Source of the DNA: Amycolatopsis acidicola
Lineage (GTDB): Bacteria > Actinomycetota > Actinomycetes > Mycobacteriales > Pseudonocardiaceae
Reading direction: 5' to 3'
DNA: 64,000 nucleotides
Assembly: GCF_007713735.2 (NCBI RefSeq)
Contig: NZ_VMNW02000011.1
Span: 1 to 64,000, forward strand
Every line of letters starts with the position of its first letter. Within the stretch, counting starts at the first letter, position 1. Made by a program: the position numbers and the translations under genes. The notes under the pieces are model-generated. The model did not search any database. It was not told the DNA's origin and saw only the letters and a list, made by a program, of their open reading frames with translations. Below, one piece after another: positions 41,905 through 51,197 of this stretch.

Positions 41905-42623
41905 GCCTGCGGCTACGGGATCCGGGCCGGAACAACGGGGTGGCGCCGGAGTTCACTGTGGACCCGGTGCTGCTCGACGCGATCAGCCCCTCCGGGGACC
42001 GCGGCGGGATCGTCGTCGGATCGGGGCTCAAGGGCGAACCGCTGACCATCTCGGCGCTGCGGTCCACCCCGACCAGGATCGTCCTTGTCGGCGGCCTCTA
42101 CCTGGCTCGCCAGGTGGCGCTGCGGGCGATGGCGGTGGGCGCGTGGGTGGTCATCGCGACCGGACGCCCGGCGGCGTGGCAGATGCTGCCGAAGGCCGCC
42201 GGGAACGGGCCGAACGGCAGGCCGTCCCCGCTCGTGCAGATCCGCCGGCTCTCCCCCGTGGAGCTGCCGCGGCCGTCCGAGGACGCCCCGCTGCTGGTGG
42301 TCACCGACGGCGGGCCGACCCCGCAGGACCTCTTCCCCCCGCGATCCCCTTGGCAGACAACGGTTTACGTGCTGCCGTACCTGCACCCGCAGGCCACCAC
42401 GATCGCGAACGCGGCGGATGTCGTGCTGATGCAACGGCTTCCGGTCGGCCAGTCCGAACTGGCCGCGCGGATCTGGCGGCTGCCGCCGCAGATGATGCGC
42501 CAGCTCACCACCCTCAAGGACGACCAGGTGGTGGCGCTGGGCGCGAACCTGTGGCGGCCGATGCGCCTGGTCACCACGCAGAAGGAACAACAGCTGCTCG
42601 GCCCGGTCCGCCGGGGCGACTGA
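41901..42623 (+). CDS. Uncharacterised ESX-linked protein (possible degenerate nucleotide-binding fold)
   Basis: 240 residues, ATG overlapping the eccE stop by four bases, so tightly coupled. It is not recognised. It has no signal peptide or membrane helix. Alternating hydrophobic strands and helices (TRIVLVGGLYLARQVALRAMAVGAWVVIAT, DAPLLVVTDGG and TTVYVLPYLHP) suggest a Rossmann or RecA-like sheet, but no Walker A is present. The C-terminus is conserved-looking (TTQKEQQLLGPVRRGD). It is a candidate cytosolic partner of EccE or EccC. Confidence 0.75.
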   Translation: MSLRLRDPGRNNGVAPEFTVDPVLLDAISPSGDRGGIVVGSGLKGEPLTISALRSTPTRIVLVGGLYLARQVALRAMAVGAWVVIATGRPAAWQMLPKAAGNGPNGRPSPLVQIRRLSPVELPRPSEDAPLLVVTDGGPTPQDLFPPRSPWQTTVYVLPYLHPQATTIANAADVVLMQRLPVGQSELAARIWRLPPQMMRQLTTLKDDQVVALGANLWRPMRLVTTQKEQQLLGPVRRGD

Positions 42624-42628
42624 ACTCC

Positions 42629-42668
42629 CCGCCGGGTGGGCTCGCGTCCGCCCGGCGGTTTTCTTTCC
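42629..42668 (+). terminator. Rho-independent terminator of eccE unit
   Basis: CCGCCGGG (42629-42636) pairs with CCCGGCGG (42651-42658), extended inward by three pairs, then TTTTCTTT. It ends the type VII locus. Confidence 0.85.
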
Positions 42669-42670
42669 CT

Positions 42671-43582
42671 CTAACGGGTTTCCGACTCCTGCCGGACGTT
42701 GCGAGTCTGCTCGGCGCGCGCCGCCAGCTCGTCGTCCGGCGGGTAGTCCACCCCGATCAGCGTGAGCCCGTGTGGCGGCGCCACAGCGCTGTCCCGCTTG
42801 CGGCTGCGGAGCACCTCCGCGGGCCAGCCGACGGCACGCCGGCCGTCCCCCACCATCAGCAGGGCGCCGACGAGGCTGCGCACCATCGAATGACAGAACG
42901 CGTCGGCGGAAACCCGGGCCTCCACAAGGTTTTCGTCCAGGCGGTGCCAGGTGAAGCGCTGCAGTTCACGAATCGTCGTGCTGCCGGCGCGCTGTTTGCA
43001 GAAGGCCGCGAAATCCTTGAGCCCCAACAGTTCCGCGGCCGCTTCGTTCATCGCCGGCACGGACAGGGGCCGCCCCCACGGCAGCGTGTCGTGGCGGCGA
43101 AGCGGGTCCGCGCCCCAGGGCGCGTCCGCCACCCGATAGCGGTAATGCCTGCGCACGGCGGAAAACCGGGCGTCGAACCCCGGCGGCGCCACGCGCGCGC
43201 CGAGCACCCGGACATCGCCCGGCAGGTACCTGTTCCACCGGTGCGTCATCCGCTCCAGGTCAGGCACGCCGTGCTCGTCCACGGCCAGCCGCCCGGCCGC
43301 GCCCGCTTCCAGCGGCACCACGTCCACGTGGACGACCTGGCCCGTCGCGTGCACTCCGGCATCCGTCCGGCCCGCGACCACGACGGAGCGGGGAACTGAG
43401 GCGCCCGGAGGCTGCTTCGCGAGCGCGTCCTCCAGCAGGCCCTGCACCGTGCGGCGGCCGGGCTGCCGCGCCCAACCGGAGAAATCCGTGCCGTCGTAGC
43501 TGACGTCCAGGCGCAGACGAACGAGCCCGCCCTCCCTGGCGGGAGAAGCGGGCTCGTCGTGCGACTCGGGCGCAGCCGTCAG
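42671..43582 (-). CDS. truA: tRNA pseudouridine(38-40) synthase TruA, with probable CTG start
   Basis: The TruA core is complete: [20 protein letters not shown] at the N-terminus, the catalytic Asp in [30 protein letters not shown] and [14 protein letters not shown]. No ATG, GTG or TTG lies in frame between an upstream stop (43655-43657) and codon GTG at 43447, which is already past the conserved first strand. The best start is CTG at 43582, which overlaps the rplQ stop as CTGA and has AAGGA six bases upstream (303 residues). CTG at 43516 is the alternative. A truncated protein from 43447 would lack about 25 conserved residues. Confidence 0.82.
   Translation of the reverse strand: MTAAPESHDEPASPAREGGLVRLRLDVSYDGTDFSGWARQPGRRTVQGLLEDALAKQPPGASVPRSVVVAGRTDAGVHATGQVVHVDVVPLEAGAAGRLAVDEHGVPDLERMTHRWNRYLPGDVRVLGARVAPPGFDARFSAVRRHYRYRVADAPWGADPLRRHDTLPWGRPLSVPAMNEAAAELLGLKDFAAFCKQRAGSTTIRELQRFTWHRLDENLVEARVSADAFCHSMVRSLVGALLMVGDGRRAVGWPAEVLRSRKRDSAVAPPHGLTLIGVDYPPDDELAARAEQTRNVRQESETR
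43523..43555 (-). terminator. Strong hairpin at the rplQ-truA junction
   Basis: GAGCCCGC (43523-43530) pairs with GCGGGCTC (43548-43555), with an inner CTCCC/GGGAG stem. It lies 24 bases after the rplQ stop and just before the conserved truA sequence. There is little T-run, so it may attenuate truA rather than end the operon. Confidence 0.5.
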
Positions 43583-44154
43583 GACTCGTCCTTCTTGGAC
43601 TCGTCCGCGGCGGCCTCGTCGGTGGCCTCGGCCTCGGCGTCGGCCTCGGTGGCCTCAGCAGCCTCGGTGGTCTCCTCGGCGGAGGCCTCCTCGGTCGCCG
43701 TGTCCTCAGCCTTGGTCTCCTCGGCGGGAGCCTCGGCAGGGGCCTCCGCCTTGGCGGCGGTGTTCTTGCGCGCACGGTCGACGCTGCCCGCGACCGTCTT
43801 GGTGGACACCAGCTCGATGACCGCCATCGGGGCGTTGTCGCCCTTGCGCGGCATCGTCTTGGTGATCCGGATGTAGCCGCCCTGACGGTCCTCGAAGAAC
43901 GGACCGATCTCGGCGATCAGCTTGTGCACCACGTCCTTGTCGCGGATGACACGCTGGATCTGCCGCCGGTTGTGCAGGTCACCGCGCTTGGCCTTGGTGA
44001 TCAGCTTCTCGGCGAGCGGGCGCACGCGGCGGGCCTTGGCCTCGGTGGTCGTGATCTTGCCGTGCTCGAACAGCGACGAGGCCAGGTTGGCCAGGATCAG
44101 CCGCTCGTGGGCCGGCGATCCGCCGAGACGGGGGCCCTTCGTGGGGGTGGGCAT
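43579..44154 (-). CDS. rplQ: 50S ribosomal protein L17
   Basis: 191 residues. The L17 core is at 1-118 ([21 protein letters not shown], then [23 protein letters not shown]). It carries a 70-residue acidic Ala/Glu/Thr-rich tail of the kind seen in actinobacteria. It follows rpoA by 80 bases. Confidence 0.97.
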   Translation of the reverse strand: MPTPTKGPRLGGSPAHERLILANLASSLFEHGKITTTEAKARRVRPLAEKLITKAKRGDLHNRRQIQRVIRDKDVVHKLIAEIGPFFEDRQGGYIRITKTMPRKGDNAPMAVIELVSTKTVAGSVDRARKNTAAKAEAPAEAPAEETKAEDTATEEASAEETTEAAEATEADAEAEATDEAAADESKKDES

Positions 44155-44234
44155 TACTTCTCCTCGTTCAGCTTTGCGGCTGGAGGCCGTGCCCGCCCAC
44201 CGCGTGCGTCCGCGGCGGGCAGGCTGTCAGCGGC

Positions 44235-45296
44235 CTACAGCTGCTCCGTCTCTGCGTAGTCCTGGCCGTCGTCGTGGCCAGCGTCGGAAATACCTTCGAC
44301 ACCCTCGGACCAGCCCTCGCCGTCGTAGCTGGCGGCGGCGGCCGTGGGGTCGAATCCGGGCGGGCTGTCCTTGAGCGACAGACCGAGACCGACCAGCTTC
44401 AGCTTGACCTCGTCGATCGACTTGGCACCGAAGTTGCGGATGTCGAGCAGGTCCGCCTCGCTGCGCGAAACCAGTTCGCCCACCGTGTGGATGCCCTCGC
44501 GCTTGAGGCAGTTGTACGACCGGACGGTGAGGTCCAGGTCCTCGATCGGCATCGCGTAGGCGGCGATGGTGTCCGCCTCCTGCGGCGACGGGCCGATCTC
44601 GATGCCCTCGGCGTCGACGTTCAGCTCGCGGGCGAGACCGAACAGCTCCACCAGCGTCTTACCGGCCGACGCGACCGCGTCCCGCGGCGTGATCGACGGC
44701 TTGGTCTCGACGTCCAGGATCAGTTTGTCGAAGTCGGTGCGCTGCTCGACACGGGTGGCCTCGACCTTGTAGGTCACCTTGAGCACCGGCGAGTAGATCG
44801 AGTCGACCGGGATCCGGCCGATCTCCGCGCCGGCCTGCTTGTTCTGCAGGGCGGGCACGTAGCCGCGGCCGCGCTCGACGACCAGCTCGATCTCCAGCTT
44901 GCCCTTGCCGTTCAGCGAGGCGATGTGCAGATCCGGGTTGTGCACGGTGACACCGGCAGGCGGCACGATGTCCGCCGCGGTGACCTCGCCCGGGCCCTGC
45001 TTGCGCAGGTACATGGTGACCGGCTCGTCCTCCTCGGAGGAGACGACCAGCTCCTTGAGGTTCAGGATGATGTCGGTGACATCCTCCTTCACCCCCGGGA
45101 CGGTGGTGAACTCGTGCAGCACCCCGTCGATGCGGATGCTGGTGACCGCCGCGCCCGGAATGGACGACAGCAGCGTGCGCCGCAGCGAGTTGCCGAGGGT
45201 GTAACCGAAGCCGGGCTCCAGCGGTTCGATGGTGAACCGGGACCGCGTCTCGTTGATCGGCTCCTCGCCGAGGGCCGGTCGCTGTGAAATCAGCAC
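44235..45296 (-). CDS. rpoA: DNA-directed RNA polymerase subunit alpha
   Basis: 353 residues from GTG at 45296 (MLISQRPAL by homology); an upstream in-frame start at 45329 would add 11 residues. The N-terminal dimerisation domain has [22 protein letters not shown]. The alpha-CTD has [20 protein letters not shown] and [13 protein letters not shown], and the tail ends DYAETEQL, all as in M. tuberculosis. AGGAAACAGGAAA precedes the GTG. Confidence 0.97.
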   Translation of the reverse strand: MLISQRPALGEEPINETRSRFTIEPLEPGFGYTLGNSLRRTLLSSIPGAAVTSIRIDGVLHEFTTVPGVKEDVTDIILNLKELVVSSEEDEPVTMYLRKQGPGEVTAADIVPPAGVTVHNPDLHIASLNGKGKLEIELVVERGRGYVPALQNKQAGAEIGRIPVDSIYSPVLKVTYKVEATRVEQRTDFDKLILDVETKPSITPRDAVASAGKTLVELFGLARELNVDAEGIEIGPSPQEADTIAAYAMPIEDLDLTVRSYNCLKREGIHTVGELVSRSEADLLDIRNFGAKSIDEVKLKLVGLGLSLKDSPPGFDPTAAAASYDGEGWSEGVEGISDAGHDDGQDYAETEQL

Positions 45297-45387
45297 TTTC
45301 CTGTTTCCTTTCCTGCCGGCGCCCGCCATATGACGCCGAAAGGGATGGCGAAGCGGAGACGCGCCCGATGCGCGCCTCCGCTGTCGA

Positions 45388-45993
45388 TCACTTCGAGTAG
45401 AACTCGACGATCAGCTGTTCCTGCACCGGAACCTCGATCTGGGCACGCTCGGGGAGCTGGTGCACCAGCACGCGGAGGTTCGAGGGCACGACCTGCAGCC
45501 AGGCCGGGATCGGCCGCTCGCCGAAGGCTTCCTTGGCGGCGACGAAGGGCAGCATCTGCAGCGACTTGGGCCGCACGTCGATGATGTCCCACTTCTCGAC
45601 CTGGTAGCTGGGGATGTTCACGTTGACGCCGTTGACCGTGAAGTGGCCGTGGCTGACCAGCTGCCGGGCCTGCCTGCGGGTGCGGGCGATGCCGGCGCGG
45701 TAGATCACGTTGTCCAGCCGGGACTCCAGGATCTGCAGCAGGTTCTCACCCGTCTTGCCCTGACGCCGCGCGGCTTCCTTGTAGTAGCGGCTGAACTGCC
45801 GCTCCAGGATGCCGTAGGTGTGGCGGGCCTTCTGCTTCTCCTGCAGCTGCAGCAGGTACTCGGACTCCTTGACCCGGCCGCGGCCGTGCTGGCCGGGCGG
45901 GTAGGGGCGACGTTCGAACGCCTGGTCGCCGCCGATGAGGTCAACCTTGAGACGCCGCGAGATACGAGTCGCGGGGCCGGTGTAGCGAGCCAT
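45388..45993 (-). CDS. rpsD: 30S ribosomal protein S4
   Basis: 201 residues ([19 protein letters not shown], then [12 protein letters not shown] and [27 protein letters not shown]). It lacks the N-terminal Cys zinc knuckle, so it is the zinc-free form. It binds 16S rRNA early in assembly and often autoregulates the alpha operon. It lies 23 bases after rpsK. Confidence 0.98.
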   Translation of the reverse strand: MARYTGPATRISRRLKVDLIGGDQAFERRPYPPGQHGRGRVKESEYLLQLQEKQKARHTYGILERQFSRYYKEAARRQGKTGENLLQILESRLDNVIYRAGIARTRRQARQLVSHGHFTVNGVNVNIPSYQVEKWDIIDVRPKSLQMLPFVAAKEAFGERPIPAWLQVVPSNLRVLVHQLPERAQIEVPVQEQLIVEFYSK

Positions 45994-46016
45994 TTTCTGT
46001 TACTCCTCCCCGTTCC

Positions 46017-46421
46017 TCAGACCCGGCGCCGCTTGGGCGGGCGGCAACCGTTGTGCGGCTGCGGGGTCACGTCCTGGATCGTGCCGACCTCGAGGCCGGC
46101 GGCCTGCAGCGAGCGGATCGCCGTCTCGCGGCCCGAGCCCGGGCCCTTCACGAAGACGTCGACCTTCTTCATGCCGTGCTCCGCGGCCTTGCGGGCGGCG
46201 TTCTCCGCGGCCATCTGGGCGGCGAACGGGGTGGACTTACGCGAGCCCTTGAAGCCGACGTGGCCCGAGGACGCCCACGAGATCACCGCACCGGTGGGGT
46301 CGGTGATCGACACGATCGTGTTGTTGAACGTGCTCTTGATGTGAGCGTGGCCGTGGGCCACGTTCTTCTTTTCCTTCCTCCGGACCTTCTTGGCCCCAGA
46401 GGTACGAGACTTGGGTGGCAT
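46017..46421 (-). CDS. rpsK: 30S ribosomal protein S11
   Basis: 134 residues with [21 protein letters not shown] and the C-terminal [31 protein letters not shown] precedes the ATG. It follows the 64-codon frame by 19 bases. Confidence 0.98.
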   Translation of the reverse strand: MPPKSRTSGAKKVRRKEKKNVAHGHAHIKSTFNNTIVSITDPTGAVISWASSGHVGFKGSRKSTPFAAQMAAENAARKAAEHGMKKVDVFVKGPGSGRETAIRSLQAAGLEVGTIQDVTPQPHNGCRPPKRRRV

Positions 46422-46440
46422 GTGGGGGTGATTCTCCTCG

Positions 46441-46635
46441 TTAGCGCGAGTTGTCGGTCTGCTCGGCGGCGGCGATGCGCGCTTCCTGCTGCCCGCGCCG
46501 GATCACGGAACCGGCGTCGGTGTACAGCTGGCGCAGGGCCATCGGACGGGCGTAGAGAGCCTTCGGCGATACGCACGACGTGCGGGTGAGGCGCTGACCG
46601 CCCACGCGCACGCTCTTCCTGCCCTGGACGCTCAC
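46441..46635 (-). CDS. 64-residue unrecognised basic protein coupled to rpsM
   Basis: A GTG at 46635 overlaps the rpsM stop as GTGA. The frame runs 64 codons to TAA and ends 19 bases before rpsK. Its third codon positions are about 90 percent G or C, as in real genes here. The sequence is basic ([20 protein letters not shown], then [23 protein letters not shown]). It has one Cys and a helical C-terminus. No family was recognised. Usual actinobacterial rpsM-rpsK spacers are, as I recall, too short to hold such a gene. It may be a ribosome-associated peptide. Confidence 0.55.
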   Translation of the reverse strand: MSVQGRKSVRVGGQRLTRTSCVSPKALYARPMALRQLYTDAGSVIRRGQQEARIAAAEQTDNSR

Positions 46636-47012
46636 TTCTTGCCGGCCTTCTTCTTGCCGGCGACCGTCTTCTTCGGCCCCTTGCGGGTACGGGCGTTGGT
46701 CTTCGTGCGCTGACCGCGGACCGGCAGCCCACGACGCCAGCGGAGACCCTCGTAGCAGCCGATCTCGATCTTCCGCCGGATGTCGGCGTTCACCTCGCGG
46801 CGAAGGTCACCCTCGACCTTGAAGTTCTCTTCGATGAAGTCCCGCAGCTTGACGAGGTCGTCGTCGCTCAGGTCCCGCACCCGGGTGTCCGGGTTCAGTT
46901 CCGTGGCAGCGACGAGCTGCTTGGAGCGGGTACGGCCGATGCCGTAGATGTAGGTCAGCGCGATCTCCAACCGCTTTTCGCGGGGGAGGTCGACGCCGGC
47001 GAGTCGTGCCAT
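46632..47012 (-). CDS. rpsM: 30S ribosomal protein S13
   Basis: 126 residues ([21 protein letters not shown], then [11 protein letters not shown] and [21 protein letters not shown]). It has the Lys-rich tail KKKAGKK. It is first in the alpha operon proper. A 208-base spacer with two perfect palindromes separates it from rpmJ. Confidence 0.98.
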   Translation of the reverse strand: MARLAGVDLPREKRLEIALTYIYGIGRTRSKQLVAATELNPDTRVRDLSDDDLVKLRDFIEENFKVEGDLRREVNADIRRKIEIGCYEGLRWRRGLPVRGQRTKTNARTRKGPKKTVAGKKKAGKK

Positions 47013-47062
47013 TGGCGCTGATGCTCCTTCTTGGTTTCGTCTCTCCAGGTGTGCTCCCCGTC

Positions 47063-47076
47063 CGGTCCCGGGACCG
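47063..47076. repeat. 14-bp perfect palindrome in the rpmJ-rpsM spacer
   Basis: CGGTCCCGGGACCG reads the same on both strands. It lies about 50 bases before rpsM and could be a leader hairpin or protein-binding site. Confidence 0.45.
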
Positions 47077-47142
47077 ACTCGCTGTCGTGCCGACCGCTTT
47101 CGCGGGCGGTGTCCCGGCCCCGGCCTGGAGTCCGGGGGTGCT

Positions 47143-47195
47143 CCGGACCGTCAAGACGGTCCGGCAGGTACGGGGAGGGTTGTCTTCGCTGTCAA
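47143..47195 (-). promoter_or_regulatory. TTGACA and palindrome upstream of rpsM
   Basis: On the minus strand a perfect -35 TTGACA (47195-47190) is followed by a weak TACCTG (47170-47165). CCGGACCGTC/GACGGTCCGG (47143-47164, two-base loop) follows at once. This may be an internal promoter with a regulatory hairpin for the alpha operon. Confidence 0.35.
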
Positions 47196-47220
47196 TCCGC
47201 TCTGCGCGGAGTGCTCGCGA

Positions 47221-47334
47221 TCAGCCCTGACGCTGCTTGTGACGCAGGTTCTCGCAGATCACCATGATCCGGCCGTGGCGGCGGATCACCTTGCACTTGT
47301 CGCAGATCTTCTTGACGCTCGGCTGAACCTTCAC
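47221..47334 (-). CDS. rpmJ: 50S ribosomal protein L36
   Basis: 37 residues from GTG at 47334, with AGGAG four bases away. It reads [22 protein letters not shown] and ends [12 protein letters not shown]. The three Cys and one His of the zinc-binding form are present. Zinc-replete (C+) paralogue. Confidence 0.96.
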   Translation of the reverse strand: MKVQPSVKKICDKCKVIRRHGRIMVICENLRHKQRQG

Positions 47335-47367
47335 GTCTCCTGCTTCCTTATGCCGTGCTCACCGTGA

Positions 47368-47589
47368 TCACTTGTAGCGGTAGACGATGCGACCGCGGGA
47401 CAGGTCGTAGGGCGAAAGCTCCACGACGACCCGGTCCTCCGGAAGGATGCGGATGTAGTGCTGCCGCATCTTGCCGCTGATGTGCGCCAGGACCTTGTGG
47501 CCGTTCTCCAACTCGACTCGAAACATCGCGTTGGGGAGTGGCTCGACCACGCGACCCTCGACCTCGATGGCCCCGTCTTTCTTAGCCAT
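47368..47589 (-). CDS. infA: Translation initiation factor IF-1
   Basis: 73 residues, an OB-fold protein ([21 protein letters not shown], then [19 protein letters not shown] and [15 protein letters not shown]). The ATG at 47589 has GCGGAGGAC upstream. It begins the infA-rpmJ-alpha operon run and has a 213-base leader region. Confidence 0.98.
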   Translation of the reverse strand: MAKKDGAIEVEGRVVEPLPNAMFRVELENGHKVLAHISGKMRQHYIRILPEDRVVVELSPYDLSRGRIVYRYK

Positions 47590-47729
47590 GTCCTCCGCGT
47601 TTCGTGATATTGGTTGAGCACCGAAAAAATGCCTGCCATGGTGGTGCCGACGCAGCCGCCACCCCGACTCCAATCCCGTGAGGGTTCACGAGCGCGCTGG
47701 AACCGGCGTGATGAGTACGCCGACTAGAC

Positions 47730-47735
47730 AGTGTA
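47730..47735 (-). promoter_or_regulatory. Candidate -10 of infA
   Basis: TACACT on the minus strand lies 141 bases before the infA start, in the map-infA spacer. The -35 is unclear (TCGCAG at 18 bases). Otherwise the 213-base spacer shows no gene. Confidence 0.3.
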
Positions 47736-47802
47736 CGCACTCCGTGTCGCACCCTGCGAGGCGGGGGTTGATGTGCTACGCGGCCCGCCACCGGGCCGTC
47801 AT

Positions 47803-48603
47803 TCAGGAGCTCTCGGCGAGAGTGAGCACGCGCGGGCCGTCCGCCGTGATGGCGACGGTGTGCTCCCAGTGCGCGGCGCGCGAGCCGTCCGCGGTGATCA
47901 CGGTCCAGCCGTCTTCCAGCTCGATGGTTTCGTTCGAGCCGCCGGTGAGCATGGGCTCGATGGCCAGCGCCATGCCGACCTCGAGCCGCGGGCCCTTGCC
48001 GGGCTTGCCGACGTTGGGCAGGAACGGGTCCATGTGCATTTCGCGGCCGATGCCGTGCCCGCCGTACTCCACGATCTGGCCGTATTCCACGCCGTCGGCC
48101 GCCGAAGAACGGTCGGCCGAGGACTGCACGGCGAACGAGATGTCGGTCAGCTTGGCACCCGCGACGGCGGCCTTCACCCCGGCCCACATGGCGGCCTTCG
48201 TCGCCTCGGACAGCGCCTCGTCGGCCTCGGAGATCTCGCCGACGGCCAGCGTGACGGCGGAATCGCCGTGCCAGCCGTCGAGGATCGCGCCGCAGTCGAT
48301 CGAGATCAAGTCACCCTCGGCGAGCACCGTGGTCTTCGCCGGGATGCCGTGCACGATCTGGTCGTTCACCGACGCGCAGATCGAGGCCGGGAAGCCGTGG
48401 TAGCCGAGGAAGGAGGGCACCGCGTCGGCGTCCCGGATCGTCTGCTCGGCGAGTTCGTCCAGGTCAGCGGTGCTGACGCCGGGCTTCGCGGCCTCGCTGA
48501 GCAGTGTCAGCGTCTTGGCCACGACCAGCCCGGCGGCACGCATCGCGTCCAGCTCGCCCGGAGTCTTGATCTCGATCGGGTTCCGACGTCGCAGGAGCCG
48601 CAA
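47803..48603 (-). CDS. map: Type I methionine aminopeptidase
   Basis: 266 residues from a TTG start at 48603 with GAAAGAG upstream; an internal ATG (residue 21) is less likely. Metal ligands are Asp in [17 protein letters not shown], His in [11 protein letters not shown], Glu in LAIEPML and Glu in WEHTVAIT. It removes initiator Met in the cytosol. It follows adk by 20 bases. Confidence 0.96.
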   Translation of the reverse strand: MRLLRRRNPIEIKTPGELDAMRAAGLVVAKTLTLLSEAAKPGVSTADLDELAEQTIRDADAVPSFLGYHGFPASICASVNDQIVHGIPAKTTVLAEGDLISIDCGAILDGWHGDSAVTLAVGEISEADEALSEATKAAMWAGVKAAVAGAKLTDISFAVQSSADRSSAADGVEYGQIVEYGGHGIGREMHMDPFLPNVGKPGKGPRLEVGMALAIEPMLTGGSNETIELEDGWTVITADGSRAAHWEHTVAITADGPRVLTLAESS

Positions 48604-48623
48604 AATATGAAACTCTTTCAGCT

Positions 48624-49178
48624 CTACTGGCGGGCGCGGAGCGCGTCCAGCACCCGCGAAGACACCTCGTCCACGTCGCCGACACCGTCGACCGTGATCA
48701 GGATGTCCTGGTAGTAGTCCAGCAGCGGCGCCGTGTCCGACACGTAGACCTGCTGCCGGCGCCGGATGACCTCTTCGGTGTCGTCGTCACGGCCGCGCGA
48801 AAGCAGCCGACCCACGACGACGTCCTCGGGCACCTCGAGCTGGATCACCGCGTCGAGCTTCTGGTCGGTCTCCGCGAGCAGGTGACCGAGCACCTCGGCC
48901 TGCTTGGTGTTGCGGGGGAAACCGTCCAGCAGGAAGCCGACCTTGGTGTCGTCCTCGGCGAGCCGCTCGCGCACCATCTCGTTGGTCACCGTGTCCGGCA
49001 CCAGTTCGCCGGAGTCCAGGTAGCGCTTCGCCTCCTCGCCGAGCGGCGTGCGCTCGGCGACGTGCGCGCGGAAGAGGTCACCGGTGGAGATGTGGGGTAC
49101 GGAGAGCTTCTGCGACAGAGCAACCGCCTGGGTACCCTTTCCCGCTCCCGGCGGGCCGACAAGAACCAGGCGAGTCAT
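48624..49178 (-). CDS. adk: Adenylate kinase
   Basis: 184 residues. The P-loop is [11 protein letters not shown], the NMP-binding part [10 protein letters not shown] and [15 protein letters not shown]. The LID is the short form without the zinc Cys, usual in actinobacteria. It interconverts AMP+ATP and 2 ADP. The ATG overlaps the secY stop by four bases. Confidence 0.98.
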   Translation of the reverse strand: MTRLVLVGPPGAGKGTQAVALSQKLSVPHISTGDLFRAHVAERTPLGEEAKRYLDSGELVPDTVTNEMVRERLAEDDTKVGFLLDGFPRNTKQAEVLGHLLAETDQKLDAVIQLEVPEDVVVGRLLSRGRDDDTEEVIRRRQQVYVSDTAPLLDYYQDILITVDGVGDVDEVSSRVLDALRARQ

Positions 49179-50482
49179 CGCAAGAACCCTTCGTAGTTTC
49201 GCTGCATCAGCTGGCTTTCGATCTGCTTCACCGTGTCGAGGCCGACACCGACCATGATCAGCACAGCAGTCCCGCCGAACGGGAAGCTCTGGTTGTTGCC
49301 CTGCTGGGTCATGGACAGGAAGAAGTTGGGGAGGATCGCGATGATGCCCAGGTAGATGGACCCGGGAAGCGTGATCCGGCCCAGCACGAAGCTCAGATAT
49401 TCCGCGGTCGGGCGGCCGGGGCGAATGCCGGGGATGAAGCCGCCGAACTTCTTCATCTCCTCCGCACGCTCGTCCACGTTGAACGTGATCGTGATGTAGA
49501 AGTACGTGAAGAAGATGATGAGGGCGAAGTACAGCAGGATGTGTACGTAGTTGCCCTGGTTGACCACGTAGTTCTGCAGCCAGACCTGCCAGCCGGAGGA
49601 GCTGGTGGGATTGCCGACCAGCCTGCTGATCAGATCCGGCAGGTACAGCAGCGAAGACGCGAAGATGACCGGGATGACACCGGCCTGGTTCACCTTGATC
49701 GGCAGGTAGGTCGAGGTGCCGCCGTACATCCGGCGGCCGATCATGCGCTTGGCGTACTGCACCGGGATCCGGCGCTGCCCCTGCTCGACGAAGATGACGC
49801 TGGCGATGATCACCAGCCCGAAGACGCAGACGAGGGCGAAGACCAGACCGCCCTGGCTGTTGAGGATGTTGACCCCTTCGGCGGGGATCCGGGCCGCGAT
49901 GTTCAGGAAGATCAGCACCGACATGCCGTTGCCGACACCGCGCTCGGTGATGAGCTCACCCAGCCACATCATCACGGCGGTACCGGCCGTCATGCAGATG
50001 ACGATGATCGCCAGCGACCAGATGCTGTTGTCCGGGATGATCGACGCGGTGCAGTTCGGGAACAACTGGCCACGGTCCGCCAACGCGACCACGCCGGTGG
50101 CCTGCAGGATCGCCAGCGCGATCGTCAGGTACCGGGTGTACTGGGTCAGCTTGTTCTGGCCGGACTGGCCTTCCTTCTTCAGCTCCTCGAACCGCGGGAT
50201 GACGACGGTGAGCAGCTGGATGATGATGCTGGCCGTGATGTACGGCATGATGCCGGTCGAGAAGATCGACAGCTGCAGGAGCGCACCACCGCTGAAGAGG
50301 TTCAGCAGCGAGTAGATGCCCGACGAGTCGGCCTGCGATCCGCACGTCTGCACGTTCGGATACGAGACCCCGGGCGCCGGCGTGACCGCACCGATCCGGT
50401 ACACGGCCACGATCAACAGCGTGAACAGGATCTTCTTGCGCAGGTCCGGCGTCGCGAGAGCCGAGCGGAAGGCGCTGAGCAC
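49175..50482 (-). CDS. secY: Preprotein translocase subunit SecY
   Basis: 435 residues from GTG at 50482, with GAGGAGG about ten bases upstream. There are about ten membrane helices, with the plug/pore region LLNLFSGGALLQLSIFSTGIMPYITASI. Later come GQRRIPVQYAKRM and the cytosolic loop KKFGGFIPGIRPGRPT. It forms the Sec channel. It begins the secY-adk-map unit. A 268-base region with a terminator separates it from rplO. Confidence 0.97.
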   Translation of the reverse strand: MLSAFRSALATPDLRKKILFTLLIVAVYRIGAVTPAPGVSYPNVQTCGSQADSSGIYSLLNLFSGGALLQLSIFSTGIMPYITASIIIQLLTVVIPRFEELKKEGQSGQNKLTQYTRYLTIALAILQATGVVALADRGQLFPNCTASIIPDNSIWSLAIIVICMTAGTAVMMWLGELITERGVGNGMSVLIFLNIAARIPAEGVNILNSQGGLVFALVCVFGLVIIASVIFVEQGQRRIPVQYAKRMIGRRMYGGTSTYLPIKVNQAGVIPVIFASSLLYLPDLISRLVGNPTSSSGWQVWLQNYVVNQGNYVHILLYFALIIFFTYFYITITFNVDERAEEMKKFGGFIPGIRPGRPTAEYLSFVLGRITLPGSIYLGIIAILPNFFLSMTQQGNNQSFPFGGTAVLIMVGVGLDTVKQIESQLMQRNYEGFLR

Positions 50483-50531
50483 GCGGGGGACCTCCTCGGC
50501 GTCGCCGGCGGGTTCGCCGACGATCGGCTTG

Positions 50532-50550
50532 GCCGGCCACGGTGGCCGGC
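50532..50550. repeat. 19-bp palindrome in the secY leader
   Basis: GCCGGCCAC-G-GTGGCCGGC is a perfect 9+1+9 palindrome 50 bases before the secY start. It could be a leader hairpin or operator. Confidence 0.4.
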
Positions 50551-50703
50551 GGGAACACAACCTCACTGGCGGCAAGCCAGGAACGCATCAGGACAGAGTT
50601 GTCCCGAAGCGTGTTGCCGACTCTAACAGCCACCCGGAACGCCCCCGCACCGCAGGTTGCCTTAGGCAGCCGGGACGCGGACGGGGAAGGGCCGGAAAGC
50701 CGG

Positions 50704-50735
50704 AACGGCCCGCCGGGAGAACCCGGCGGGCCGTT
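50704..50735 (-). terminator. Terminator of the spc operon after rplO
   Basis: AACGGCCCGCCGGG (50704-50717) and CCCGGCGGGCCGTT (50722-50735) form a perfect 14-bp stem with a four-base loop, 15 bases after the rplO stop. secY thus probably has its own promoter. Confidence 0.8.
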
Positions 50736-50750
50736 ACTGGACGTTCGGTG

Positions 50751-51197
50751 TCAGGCCTCGTTGGCCGTGCCACCCGCCGCCGCGAGCTTCTCCTTGGCGG
50801 ACGCGGAGAACTTGTCGGCGGTGACGTTCAGCTTGACGCCGTTGAGGTCGCCATTGCCGAGCACCTTGACGAGCTGCCCCTTGCGGACCAGGCCGCGGGC
50901 GGCCAGGTCTTCCTTGGACACGTCGCCACCGTCGGCGAACACGCGGGCGATGTCGCCCACGTTCACCGGCTGGTACTCGGTGCGGAACCGGTTCTTGAAA
51001 CCACGCAGCTTCGGCAGCCGCATGTGGATGGGCATCTGCCCACCCTCGAAGCCGGCGGGCACGTTCTTCCGGGCCTTGGTGCCCTTCGTACCGCGACCGG
51101 CGGTCTTGCCCTTGGAGCCCTCACCACGGCCGACGCGGATCTTGTCGCGCTTGGCGCCGGGGGCAGGCCGCAGGTGGTGGATCTTGATGGCGGTCAT
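50751..51197 (-). CDS. rplO: 50S ribosomal protein L15
   Basis: 148 residues ([36 protein letters not shown]). The C-terminal half has [18 protein letters not shown]. The ATG overlaps the rpmD stop. It ends the spc ribosomal run before a strong terminator. Confidence 0.97.
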   Translation of the reverse strand: MTAIKIHHLRPAPGAKRDKIRVGRGEGSKGKTAGRGTKGTKARKNVPAGFEGGQMPIHMRLPKLRGFKNRFRTEYQPVNVGDIARVFADGGDVSKEDLAARGLVRKGQLVKVLGNGDLNGVKLNVTADKFSASAKEKLAAAGGTANEA

